Shown: positions 1 through 6,482, numbered from the stretch's first letter. The stretch: 13,882 nt of DNA from Pseudomonadota bacterium (GCA_005788935.1 SYAK01000379.1:1-13882), one strand, 5' to 3'. Made by a program: numbers and translations. Notes: generated from the sequence alone by a model not told the origin.

Positions 1-2
1 AG

Positions 3-383
3 GAGGGTACGGGCGGCTGGGGCGTGCGCTGCCCGCGGAACGCGCTGCCCGCGATCACCCCGGTCGGTTCAGAGCGCGCGCCGAGCGTCGTCACGGCCGG
101 AGACCAGCTGCGGCCCGCCGTCGCGGCGCTCGCGGACGGCGGCTACGTCGTCGCCTGGGACACCCCCGGGGTCGACGCGGCCGGGCTCGCGGTCCAGATC
201 CGACACTACGCCCCGGATGGCAGCCCGAAGCGTCGCATCGTCGCCAACAGGACAAGCGCTGGCGACCAGTCCCGGCCCTTCCTCCTGACCGGGCCCGGTG
301 ACGCCTGCCTCGTCGGCTGGCAGTCCGCGTCGCAGGACGGCAGCGACCTCGGGGTCTACTTCCGGGTCCTCGAGCGGCCCTGA
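3..383 (+). CDS. C-terminal fragment of a beta-propeller-like repeat protein
   Basis: The reading frame is open from the left edge of the window and ends at TGA 381-383, so only the last ~126 residues are visible and the true start lies upstream. The fragment holds two recognisable repeat units. One has G-D-Q-L-R-P followed by A-L-A-D-G-G-Y-V-V-A-W. The second has G-D-Q-S-R-P followed by L-V-G-W-Q-S-A-S-Q-D-G-S. The pattern (GDQ..P, then DGG(Y/F)VVxW, then a Y-A-P-D-G-x-P turn) is the one seen in large secreted bacterial proteins predicted to fold as beta-propellers. The chain simply stops after the last blade strand (…YFRVLERP), with no sorting tail visible. No enzyme function can be assigned. 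An internal GTG at 24 is not taken as the start because the frame and the repeat continue upstream of it. Confidence 0.7.
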   Translation, partial: EGTGGWGVRCPRNALPAITPVGSERAPSVVTAGDQLRPAVAALADGGYVVAWDTPGVDAAGLAVQIRHYAPDGSPKRRIVANRTSAGDQSRPFLLTGPGDACLVGWQSASQDGSDLGVYFRVLERP

Positions 384-415
384 ACGGCCCGACTCCAGGC
401 ACAGGTCTCGCGAAG

Positions 416-427
416 GCCCCGCGGGGC
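416..427. terminator. 12-bp perfect GC palindrome between convergent genes
   Basis: GCCCCGCGGGGC is a perfect palindrome. It lies in the 69-bp gap between the stop of the + strand repeat protein (383) and the stop of the - strand lipoprotein (453). Its position suits a bidirectional transcription end. There is no T-run on either side, so it is not a canonical intrinsic terminator; factor-dependent termination or chance in GC-rich DNA are alternatives. Confidence 0.3.
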
Positions 428-452
428 AGGCGCGGTCGTCTGCGGCAGCCAA

Positions 453-764
453 TCAGCGCTTGCAGGCGGCCTCGAGCACCCCGGCGGGGTCCCCCTCGAG
501 GGCCGTCTTGCAGCCCGCCGAGCAGGAGTGCAGCGCGTAGCCCGCGATCTGGCTCGCGTGCTCGGCCTTGCCGTCCATCGCGAGGCCGCAGCTCGGGCAC
601 TTGTGCACGACCTTGTCGGCGGCCCCGTCGGCGGCGTCGGCCTTTGCGAGGCAGGCGGGATCGGGGGCGCGCGCCGCCGTGGGGGCCGCGACGTCGGTCT
701 TTCCCTTGTCGCCACACGCCGCGAGGGGAAGGACGAGGAGGAGGGTGAGGAGCGTTCGTTTCAT
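453..764 (-). CDS. Small lipoprotein with a YHS/TRASH-like Cys/His metal site
   Basis: This encodes 103 residues. The N-terminus MKRTLLTLLLVLPLAAC is a lipoprotein signal with lipobox L14-A15-A16-C17, so the mature protein should be lipid-anchored in the envelope. A short Ala/Asp-rich linker follows. The C-terminal half has C56-P-S-C59-G-L-A-M-D, then H69, then L-H79-S-C81-S-A-G-C85, and 'LEGDPAGVL'. This order (CxxCG…, H-x-C-S-x-x-C…, DP) is the signature of YHS/TRASH-type treble-clef metal-binding domains, which bind Zn, Cu or other soft metals. C38 and C101 may form a disulfide. The ATG at 764 has no obvious Shine-Dalgarno; see the TTGACA-type promoter at 770-799, which would give a leaderless mRNA. 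It lies 60 bp downstream of the TetR gene on the same strand, so co-transcription is also possible. The metal and partner are unknown. Confidence 0.85.
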   Translation of the reverse strand: MKRTLLTLLLVLPLAACGDKGKTDVAAPTAARAPDPACLAKADAADGAADKVVHKCPSCGLAMDGKAEHASQIAGYALHSCSAGCKTALEGDPAGVLEAACKR

Positions 765-769
765 GGCCG

Positions 770-799
770 GTATGCTGCCGAACGCCGCGGTCCTGTCAA
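770..799 (-). promoter_or_regulatory. Candidate promoter of the YHS-like lipoprotein gene
   Basis: On the - strand a perfect -35 hexamer TTGACA (799-794) is followed after 18 bp by GCATAC (775-770), a partial -10 match. A start site 6-7 nt further on falls at or next to the A of the ATG at 764. The 16 nt before that ATG contain no GGAG-type ribosome site. Together these suggest a leaderless transcript. The -10 is weak, so this remains tentative. Confidence 0.4.
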
Positions 800-824
800 G
801 CCTCGCCTCGCGCCTCGCGCCGCC

Positions 825-1517
825 TCAAGGCTGTCCGAGGCCCTCCATGACGAGACGGACGAGGGGCTCGATGACGTCGGCGGGCGACGCGAAGGCGCCG
901 TCCCGCAGCCAGGCCAGCAGCAGGCGCTCGACCGCGCCCACGACGACCCAGGCGCTCACCTCGGGCGCGATGCGCCGCAGCAGACCCCGGGCCTGCGCCG
1001 CCTTCGTCAGCGTCACCGCGTGGGTCAACAGGTCGCGCTCGAGGCGCCTGAGCGGGGCGCGCGCACCCACCTCGGGGCCGCGCCCCTCCTGCAGGAAGAG
1101 CCGCATCTGCGCCTCGTGCCGCGAGACGGTCTGGAAGAGCTCCACCGCGAGGGTGAGATAGACCGCGGTCATCGGGGCGCCTGACTCGGCGGTCTGCGTC
1201 GCCTCGAGGCAGCGCGCGAAGGCCGCCTCGAAGCCGAGGCGGATGGGCGCGATCACCGCCTCGACCACGGCCTCCCGCGTCTCGAAGTAGCGGTAGAGGT
1301 TGCTCTTGGACATCGCGGCGGCCTCGGCGATGTCCTCGATCGCCACCGCGTCGAGCCCGCGCGCGAGGAAGAGTCCGAGGGCCGCGGCCTCGAGCTCGGT
1401 CCGCCGCGCCTCGCGGTTCTTCGCCCGCGGTCCGTCTGGTGGCCCAGGGCGCCGCGCGCGAGGCTTCACTGGCTGGGTTGGCGCCTTCGAGGGGGCGTCG
1501 GTCGCGTCGCTGGACAT
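825..1517 (-). CDS. TetR-family transcriptional regulator
   Basis: This encodes 230 residues from the ATG at 1517. That start was chosen because GGAGG (1525-1521) lies just upstream; a TTG at 1553 in the same frame would overlap the intergenic region and has no such support. Residues 1-38 are a Pro/Lys/Arg-rich basic tail. The TetR DNA-binding domain follows at about 40-85: 'ALGLFLARGLDAVAIEDIAEAAAM' then the recognition helix 'SKSNLYRYF' and 'TREAVVEAVI'. The rest is a helical ligand-binding and dimerisation region with no recognisable ligand signature. TetR proteins usually repress a neighbouring gene and release DNA on binding a small molecule. Here the obvious target is the divergently transcribed hydroxylase 73 bp away, and possibly its own gene and the lipoprotein downstream. 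The family is secure; the ligand is not known. Confidence 0.93.
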   Translation of the reverse strand: MSSDATDAPSKAPTQPVKPRARRPGPPDGPRAKNREARRTELEAAALGLFLARGLDAVAIEDIAEAAAMSKSNLYRYFETREAVVEAVIAPIRLGFEAAFARCLEATQTAESGAPMTAVYLTLAVELFQTVSRHEAQMRLFLQEGRGPEVGARAPLRRLERDLLTHAVTLTKAAQARGLLRRIAPEVSAWVVVGAVERLLLAWLRDGAFASPADVIEPLVRLVMEGLGQP

Positions 1518-1590
1518 GGGCCTCCGGATGCTGTAACAACAAATGCAGAACAAGCGGTCGCTATTTTATGGGGCCGCCGAGGAGGCATCG
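1518..1590. promoter_or_regulatory. Divergent control region between TetR and hydroxylase genes
   Basis: These 73 bp hold both ribosome sites (GGAGG on the - strand at 1525-1521; AGGAGG on the + strand at 1580-1585) and must hold both promoters or parts of them. The centre, about 1528-1570, is distinctly AT-richer than its surroundings. It contains an imperfect direct repeat, ATGCTGTAACAA (1528-1539) and ATGCAGAACAA (1543-1553), spaced about one and a half helical turns apart. TATTTTAT at 1562-1569 is a -10-like stretch for the + strand, without a good -35. The repeat is a candidate regulator site, but TetR operators are usually palindromic and no clear palindrome was found. Confidence 0.45.
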
Positions 1591-2151
1591 ATGATCGGGA
1601 TCCCTATGGGCCTCGGGCTCTCGAATATCACCGAGTGGGTCGTTCACAAGTACGTCCTGCACGGGCTTGGCAAAAAGAAGACCAGCTGGTGGTCATTTCA
1701 CTGGCACGAGCATCACGGCAAGGTCCGTCGCGCGGGCGGGCGTGACGCGGACTATGAGGCCCCGTTCTGGGCGCTCTCGCCGCGGCGCCGTGAGGCGCTC
1801 GCCCTCGCGGTCGTCGGTCTCGCCCACGTCCCGCTCCTTCCGATCGCGCCGTTCTACACGGCGACGGTCTGGTGGTGCGGCCTGCGCTACTATCGCGTTC
1901 ACACGCGTGCGCACCTCGACGTCGCCTGGTGTCGCGACCACCTGCCGTGGCACTACGACCACCACATGGGGCCCGATCAGGACCAGAACTGGTGCGTCAC
2001 CCACCCGTGGTTCGACGTGGTGATGGGTACCCGCGTCGCATACGTCGGGACCGCGCGCGAGGAGGCCGACCTGAAGAAGCGGGCGGCGCGCGAGGCGGCG
2101 CGGACGGCCGGGCCAGCGGTCGTCGGGCCAGCCGTGGTGGCCGCCAGTTGA
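1591..2151 (+). CDS. Fatty-acid hydroxylase/carotenoid hydroxylase superfamily membrane protein
   Basis: This encodes 186 residues from the ATG at 1591, chosen over an in-frame ATG at 1543 because AGGAGG lies at 1580-1585 and homology-like sequence begins here. Histidine boxes typical of di-iron membrane hydroxylases are present: H19-KYVL-H24, H37-W-H39-E-H41-H42, H104-TRA-H108, H117-LPW-H121-YD-H124-H125 and H138. Residues ~69-97 are hydrophobic and could span the membrane once or twice. This superfamily includes sterol desaturases, lipid hydroxylases and CrtZ-type beta-carotene hydroxylases; the opening 'EWVVHKYVLHG' resembles both groups, so the substrate (lipid, hopanoid or carotenoid) is undecided. 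The C-terminal tail (~155-186) is Ala/Arg-rich and probably disordered. It is divergent from the TetR gene, which likely controls it. Its stop lies 2 bp from that of the convergent Cys-rich lipoprotein gene. Confidence 0.88.
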   Translation: MIGIPMGLGLSNITEWVVHKYVLHGLGKKKTSWWSFHWHEHHGKVRRAGGRDADYEAPFWALSPRRREALALAVVGLAHVPLLPIAPFYTATVWWCGLRYYRVHTRAHLDVAWCRDHLPWHYDHHMGPDQDQNWCVTHPWFDVVMGTRVAYVGTAREEADLKKRAAREAARTAGPAVVGPAVVAAS

Positions 2152-2153
2152 GC

Positions 2154-4811
2154 CTACTTGTTGCCCCAGCCGTAGGTGTAGGGCGTCGTGCAGGCGTTGT
2201 CGTAGCCACCCGAGGCGAGGAAGACCCGCACGAGCACCGTGCCGGTCTGGTCGTTCGAGCCGCCGAACCACGTCTTGTTCTGGCAGGTCGTCGTGAACTG
2301 GACGAGCTCGGCCGCGGTGCCAGCCCGGCTGCTGCAGCAGCCCGACCAGCCCGCGAGCGCGAGGTTGGACGGGACGGCTGACGCGCCCTCCTCGCACCCG
2401 ATGCTCTGGCCGTTGCCCGGGTTGTCGCACTTGAAGTAGACGCAGAGATCGTAGTTCGCGTTGGCGGGGATCCCGGAAAGCGTCACGTGCGGTCGCGGGT
2501 TCCAGATATTCGAGTTGTCGGTGATGCGGTAGCTGAAGAAGTCGGTGTCGCCAGCGGGGTAGAGCGTCGCGGTCCCGGAGCGCAGGTCGCTCAGCCCTGC
2601 GCTGTCAGCGATCGTGCCGAGGCTCTTCGCGGCTGGCTGGCTGTTGTTCGGCTCGTCGCCATCGACGATGTCGTTGCCGCGGCAGGTGCCGCTCCCGCAC
2701 GTGTCGCCCGCGGTGCAGTTGTTGCCGTCATTGCACGTGACGCCGTTGTTGAAGGACCAGACGTTCGAGGTCGCGGCGCTGCACTTGTAGCAGACGTTGT
2801 TCGGCTGGGTGGCGTTGTTCGCGTAGCAGGTGTTGCCGATGAGGCAGTTGCCGGCCGCGAGCGCGGAGCCGCAGGCGCCCGTCGTCGTGTTGCAGGTGTC
2901 GGTCGTGCACGCGAGGCCGTCGCTGCAGTTCTTCGGGGCGCCTGGAGTGCAGGCCCCGGAGCCGCTGCAGCGGTCGTCGAGGGTGCAGGCGTCGCCGTCA
3001 TTGCAGGTCGCCGACGACGGCTTGTTCGACCACGCCGTCCGGCTCGCTTGCGTCGCGGTGGGCAGGCAGGCCTGGCACTGGTTGGCCGGGTTCTGGAAGT
3101 TGGCGTTGTAGCAGGCGCGCCCGATCCGGCACCAGCCGTCCGCGACCTGGCTGTTGTCGCATCCCGTCGCCGTGCAGGTGTCGGTCGTGCAGGCGACGCC
3201 GTCGTCGCAGCGCGTGTCGCCCGCGCAGACGCCCGCGCCGTTGCAGGTCGAGGTCGGGCTGCAGGCGTTGCCGTCGTCGCAGGAGGTCCCCGCGACCGCC
3301 GGGCTCCAGCTCGTCGCGCTGCGTCCCGGATCACAGACGAAGCAGGGCTGGCCGGGCTGGGCGACGCCCGCCGCGTAGCACGTCCCGGCGATGTTGCACG
3401 TATTGGATGCCTGCGTCCATGCGGTCGTCGTGACGGCGGGCTTGCAGATCTCGCAGGGACGCGCGGGGTTGGCCTTGTCCGCGAGGTAGCAGGTGCCGCC
3501 GATCGTGCAGGTGTTGGCGGTCGTCGACCAGCCGCTGGAACTCCGCCCGGGATCGCAGATCTGGCAGGCGTTCTGAGGGTTCACGGCGCCGCTCGCGCGG
3601 CATTGACCGCCGATGACGCAGGTGTTCGGGGTCTGGGACCAGCTGCCCGGGTTCGAGGCTGGCGCGCAGGTCTCGCAGGCGTTCTGGGGATTGGCCTCGC
3701 CAGCCGTCCAGCAGGCGTCACCGACGCGGCAGAAGCCCGCCAGCAGCCCGTGGTCGCAGACGCCAGTCGCCGTGCAGGCGTCCGTCGTGCAGGCGAGGCC
3801 GTCGTCGCAGGTCCCCTCGTCGGTGTCGCCGTCGCAGTCGTCGTCCACGATGTTGCAGAGCTCGGGGGCGGGCTCGCGGCCGAGGCAGATCTCCGCGCTG
3901 CCATCGGGCGCGCACCCGGTCTCGCCCGGGCAGACGCCGTGGGTGTTCCGGATTTCACACGTCTGCGGCGCGATGTTGTCGGCCGTTCCGTCGCAGTCGT
4001 TGTCGCTCGCGTCGCACACCTCGGCCGTCGCCTCCGGGCCCTCGCAGGCCGTCAGTCCCCTCGCCCCGCAGCCCCGCGAGCCCTCGCAGGCCCCGACCCC
4101 GTTCTCGACGAGGCAGGCGGTCGTCAGGCCGAAGTCGGCCCACGCCGGGCGGCAGGCGCAGAGGCCGCTGTCGGGCACACACAGGCGGGCTGACGCACCT
4201 CCCTCGACGGCGACCGACTCGCAGCCGTAGCCGTCGGGGCAGGGGCGGTTGGCACAGCTCGTGGCGCAGAAGCTGCCGTCGGCGGGCTCGCGTGCGGGCA
4301 GGCACCAGGCCGGAAACGGGTCGCTCGGGTTCTGGCAGCCGTCGTTGTCGCGGCAGGGGCGGCAGAGGCGCGTGTGGCGTGGGACGCAGACGCTCATCGG
4401 GTCGGCCCCGAGGCTCGCGGTCAGCAGGCAGTCGAAGCCCTGCGGGCACTCGGAGACGCAGGTGCGGGTGCAGACGCCGCCGTCGGCCCCCTCGATGCAG
4501 AGGCCATCGACGCAGTCGGCGTTCGCGCTGCAGGCGCAGCCGAGGGTGTTGCAGGGGGCGTTCGGGTCGGTCGCGTCGGCTGGTGTCGCGGCGTCGGGCG
4601 CGGGGCTCATGTCGAAGCTGACCGCGTCGCCAGCGCCCGTGCCGAGATCGACCCCCGCAGGTACGTCGGGTGCGGCCTCGGCGACGTCGGCGAGCCCGAG
4701 GACGTCGAGCCGCAGATCGGGGGCCGTGTCGTGACAGGCGAGGAGGGCGAACGCCGCGAGGGCCGCAGAGAGGCCGACGGGGGCGCACAGGCGCGGGACA
4801 TGAGGCTGCAT
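2154..4811 (-). CDS. Large Cys-rich repeat lipoprotein with MopE-type motifs and a PPC-like C-terminal domain
   Basis: This encodes 885 residues from the ATG at 4811, preceded by GGAG. The open frame continues upstream to 5870, but that part is Arg-rich shadow and runs antisense to another gene. The signal peptide has lipobox L23-L24-A25-C26, followed by an Asp/Ala/Pro linker (~28-84). Residues 87-265 are Cys-rich 'CSANADCVDGLC' and 'CPDGYGC' type modules. Two MopE-type segments follow: C266-DASDNDCDG and C319-NIVDDDCDGDTDE, the Asp-rich pattern of the copper/metal-binding MopE family. From ~335 to ~710, six ~37-residue units (CxIGxxC…NP…CxxC…W) alternate with 'CDDGxACT…C' units. Residues ~715-885, starting DEPNNSQPAAKSLG, look like a bacterial pre-peptidase C-terminal (PPC)-type beta-sandwich. 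This is probably a surface-exposed, disulfide-stabilised rod. Binding partners and function are unknown. Confidence 0.9.
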   Translation of the reverse strand: MQPHVPRLCAPVGLSAALAAFALLACHDTAPDLRLDVLGLADVAEAAPDVPAGVDLGTGAGDAVSFDMSPAPDAATPADATDPNAPCNTLGCACSANADCVDGLCIEGADGGVCTRTCVSECPQGFDCLLTASLGADPMSVCVPRHTRLCRPCRDNDGCQNPSDPFPAWCLPAREPADGSFCATSCANRPCPDGYGCESVAVEGGASARLCVPDSGLCACRPAWADFGLTTACLVENGVGACEGSRGCGARGLTACEGPEATAEVCDASDNDCDGTADNIAPQTCEIRNTHGVCPGETGCAPDGSAEICLGREPAPELCNIVDDDCDGDTDEGTCDDGLACTTDACTATGVCDHGLLAGFCRVGDACWTAGEANPQNACETCAPASNPGSWSQTPNTCVIGGQCRASGAVNPQNACQICDPGRSSSGWSTTANTCTIGGTCYLADKANPARPCEICKPAVTTTAWTQASNTCNIAGTCYAAGVAQPGQPCFVCDPGRSATSWSPAVAGTSCDDGNACSPTSTCNGAGVCAGDTRCDDGVACTTDTCTATGCDNSQVADGWCRIGRACYNANFQNPANQCQACLPTATQASRTAWSNKPSSATCNDGDACTLDDRCSGSGACTPGAPKNCSDGLACTTDTCNTTTGACGSALAAGNCLIGNTCYANNATQPNNVCYKCSAATSNVWSFNNGVTCNDGNNCTAGDTCGSGTCRGNDIVDGDEPNNSQPAAKSLGTIADSAGLSDLRSGTATLYPAGDTDFFSYRITDNSNIWNPRPHVTLSGIPANANYDLCVYFKCDNPGNGQSIGCEEGASAVPSNLALAGWSGCCSSRAGTAAELVQFTTTCQNKTWFGGSNDQTGTVLVRVFLASGGYDNACTTPYTYGWGNK
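2739..3737 (-). repeat. Six-copy Cys-rich ~37-residue repeat inside the lipoprotein gene
   Basis: Units begin at residues 361, 398, 435, 472, 561 and 656. The consensus is C-x-I/V-G-x-x-C-x(5)-(N/Q)-P-x(3)-C-x-x-C-x(6-12)-W, four Cys per unit. The first four are back to back. The last two are separated by 'CDDGxACTxxxxC' spacer units, which occur at ~335, 511, 535, 603, 629 and 693. The underlying DNA is therefore a degenerate ~111-bp tandem repeat. Confidence 0.75.
3816..4016 (-). other. Pair of MopE-type Asp-rich putative metal-binding motifs
   Basis: Residues 266-278 (CDASDNDCDGTAD) and 319-332 (CNIVDDDCDGDTDE) match the repeated C-x(3)-D-x-D-C-D-G-x(2)-D pattern of MopE-type proteins common in Myxococcota. 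The second copy has the more complete acidic set; the first lacks the final Glu. Calcium or copper binding is inferred from the family. Confidence 0.65.
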
Positions 4812-4990
4812 CGGGGCTCCGTTCCGGTCTGGGCCGGGCAAGGGAGGGGACGCCACATCTTGGATGGAACCGGGTGCTCGGCGCAAGGCTTCGTGCGTCG
4901 CGACCAGCCGCCCGACCCCGCTGGCCACCGCGCAGGAACCCAGGGATCGCCGCGTGACAGCCTGCGAGGCCGCCTTGACGGGAACCGTGC

Positions 4991-5010
4991 AAAAAAGCGA
5001 CACGCCGCTT
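4991..5010 (-). terminator. Hairpin plus T-tract reading leftward
   Basis: On the - strand AAGCG (5010-5006), a six-base loop and CGCTT (4999-4995) form a 5-bp stem whose 3' side runs into six T (4996-4991). This is an intrinsic-terminator shape in otherwise very GC-rich DNA. It sits ~180 bp before the start of the 885-residue lipoprotein gene, so it could be a leader attenuator or could stop leftward read-through from the cytochrome side. The stem is short, so strength is doubtful. Confidence 0.35.
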
Positions 5011-5085
5011 ACGTTTCCCCTCAAGCTCCCGGCGTGCCCCGTCGACTCGGGACGCAACCCCGGCCGCAGCGCCGGTTCGAACCCC

Positions 5086-5104
5086 GGCCCATCCGACCTG
5101 GGCC
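5086..5104. promoter_or_regulatory. GGCCCA-N7-TGGGCC dyad upstream of the 222-residue lipoprotein
   Basis: This is a perfect 6-bp inverted repeat with a 7-bp spacer, ending directly before TATCAT (5105-5110) and 8 bp before the AGGAG ribosome site (5113-5117). As DNA it has operator geometry; as RNA it would form a GC-only stem next to the ribosome site. TATCAT matches a -10 in five of six positions but would put the transcript start on the ribosome site, so it is not called a promoter. Confidence 0.4.
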
Positions 5105-5126
5105 TATCATCCAGGAGACGCCCGCC

Positions 5127-5795
5127 ATGAAGCGCTTTGCAACCATCCTCGCCTCCGCCGGTCTCGCCGCTGGCTGCCTCTCGGTGACGTTCACCACGAC
5201 CCAGAAGGACGAGGGCGCCGTCGTCGTGAAGCTCGGGGACCTCTCGGGCAAGTGCGAGGGCTCGGCGACCATCACCCAGGAGGGCGGCACCGTCACGCTG
5301 ACCCGCACGCAGGAGGGTGACACCTGCCACCTCGCGGCCGACTTCAGCGCCAGGGCCGTCGACATGGGCGAGCTCCGCGCGAAGGTCGAGGGCGAGATCG
5401 CTCGCCGCGGGCATGAGGCCATCTCGGCCGACGTGGTGCTGAAGGCCCCGCTGACCATCAACGTGAAGGACATCAAGCTCGACGGCTTCGCGCCACCGTC
5501 GACGGACTGGTCGGTCGACGTCGAGGTCGCCGAGCAGTCGCTGCTCGCGCTCGAGGGTCAGGATCTCGCCGCGCTGATGACGCAGGACGTGACCGCGACG
5601 CTCGGCGACGCGCAGGTCAAGGTCCTCAACGACCTCTACCGGGATGGCGGGGTCGTCAACGCGACAGGCCAGTTCGTCCTCGGCAGCGTCCCGGTCGCCT
5701 GGCTCGAGGCGCTGCCCGTGGGTGGCGACGCGACCCTGTCCTTCACCGTCGGCGCGACCGTGACCGCCGAGGTGACCGTCGACGCGGGCAACTGA
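5127..5795 (+). CDS. Predicted lipoprotein of unknown function
   Basis: This encodes 222 residues. The start at 5127 is preceded by AGGAG (5113-5117). The frame is open far upstream to 4374, but that part is antisense to the Cys-rich lipoprotein and is not used. The N-terminus MKRFATILASAGLAAGC is a lipoprotein-type signal with the modified Cys probably at 17; the -3 residue is Ala rather than Leu, so a plain signal peptide is possible. Mature residues 18-75 are beta-rich with C43 and C67 as a likely disulfide. Residues ~76-222 alternate hydrophobic and polar positions ('VNATGQFVLGSVPVAWLEALPVG', 'TLSFTVGATVTAEVTV'), suggesting an all-beta domain. It is not recognised as a named family. It is convergent with the 188-residue membrane-anchored protein gene, with a 120-bp gap and no clear terminator. 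Confidence 0.82.
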   Translation: MKRFATILASAGLAAGCLSVTFTTTQKDEGAVVVKLGDLSGKCEGSATITQEGGTVTLTRTQEGDTCHLAADFSARAVDMGELRAKVEGEIARRGHEAISADVVLKAPLTINVKDIKLDGFAPPSTDWSVDVEVAEQSLLALEGQDLAALMTQDVTATLGDAQVKVLNDLYRDGGVVNATGQFVLGSVPVAWLEALPVGGDATLSFTVGATVTAEVTVDAGN

Positions 5796-5915
5796 GCGCG
5801 TCGCGCGCGAGGGTCGCAGCGCGGCAGGCCTGAGCCTCGCGTTGGGCAGGTCGGCGGACCGTGCGCACACATCGCGTCGCGACCGGGGCCGAAACCGCGC
5901 GAAACGGAGGCCGTC

Positions 5916-6482
5916 TTATTCGTGCGCCGGGGGCGGACGCCGGGTTCGCCACGTGCGCACCAGCTCGCGCGCCTTGCCGAGGCCCGCCGCCGAGAGGTCG
6001 AAGCGGACCTCGCGCTTGAGGCGACCGCCCGTCACGAGGACCTCCCCACAGCCAAAGCAGAGGTGGACGTGCCAGGTCCCGCGCCCGTCGGTGGTGGCGA
6101 GGGCGACGTCCGCGTGAAAGCCGCCGCACTTCTTCTCGCCCTCCCAATCGATGACGGCGCCTGGCGCGAGCAGCGCCGCGGTCAGCTCGGCGACCTCGGC
6201 GAGCGGTGGCGTCAGTGGGGTCTCGTAGAAGGTCTGGCCGTCGATGACGCGATGCGGCTTCTGCCGCTCGGCCTCGAAGACCTCACGTTCGGCCCCGGGA
6301 TGCGGCAGCCCCTCGAGCACGGTGCGCGTCAGGCTGGTCGCGAGGGCGTCCTCGAGCGCTGCGAACTCCTTCGGGCCGCGGGTGTTCCCTGCGAGGCCGA
6401 CGTTCGCCGCGACCGTCAGGAGGAGTCCGAGGATGAGGGCGAAGCGCAGACGCGCGGGCGTCACGAGGCGGGGGAGCTGCAC
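5916..6482 (-). CDS. Membrane-anchored protein with a CGGFH…CFGCG putative metal/haem site
   Basis: This encodes 188 residues from a GTG at 6482, with AGAGG five bases upstream. Residues ~12-31 form one hydrophobic segment, either an uncleaved anchor or a signal peptide. The middle (35-110) is helical and acidic. The core has K-K-C119-G-G-F-H123, then W-H138-V-H140-L-C142-F-G-C145-G-E. Two Cys/His clusters spaced ~20 residues apart suggest bound metal, or a redox disulfide at C142-C145. CxxC here is not followed by His, so it is not a standard c-haem site. This arrangement occurs in uncharacterised exported proteins; no function is assigned. It lies 120 bp downstream of the cytochrome gene on the same strand, so the two may share a transcript and act together in the periplasm. 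Confidence 0.82.
   Translation of the reverse strand: MQLPRLVTPARLRFALILGLLLTVAANVGLAGNTRGPKEFAALEDALATSLTRTVLEGLPHPGAEREVFEAERQKPHRVIDGQTFYETPLTPPLAEVAELTAALLAPGAVIDWEGEKKCGGFHADVALATTDGRGTWHVHLCFGCGEVLVTGGRLKREVRFDLSAAGLGKARELVRTWRTRRPPPAHE

Larger units (their letters stand above)
4812..5126. other. 315-bp divergent intergenic region
   Basis: No credible gene was found here. The region holds the ribosome sites of the two flanking genes, an A-tract with a terminator-like hairpin (4991-5010), a 10-bp palindrome GGTTCGAACC (5074-5083) and an operator-like dyad (5086-5104). TTGACG at 4975-4980 resembles a -35 for the + strand, but no -10 sits at 16-18 bp from it. Promoters for both lipoprotein genes should lie here but cannot be placed with confidence. 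Confidence 0.6.

Noticed and set aside
1543..1590. Hydroxylase start at 1543
   Set aside because: The ATG at 1591 has AGGAGG at proper distance and begins the family-like sequence; 1543 has none and falls within the AT-rich control region.
2487..4193. 568-residue + strand frame opposite the Cys-rich lipoprotein
   Set aside because: Its composition (Ala/Val/Arg/Gly) reflects the complement of Cys/Asp/Thr codons; it has no independent support.
5068..5088. tRNA T-arm-like sequence GGTTCGAACC
   Set aside because: The paired arms leave an eight-base loop, and no acceptor, D or anticodon arm is found at the right distances; it is a plain palindrome.
4374..5126. Upstream extension of the 5127 gene to 473 residues (+ strand)
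   Set aside because: The extension is Arg/Ala/Gly-rich shadow of the Cys-rich lipoprotein; a lipoprotein signal and AGGAG support 5127.
4812..5870. Upstream extension of the 885-residue lipoprotein gene to 1238 residues (- strand)
   Set aside because: The added part is antisense to the 5127-5795 gene, and the lipoprotein signal with its own ribosome site begins at 4811.
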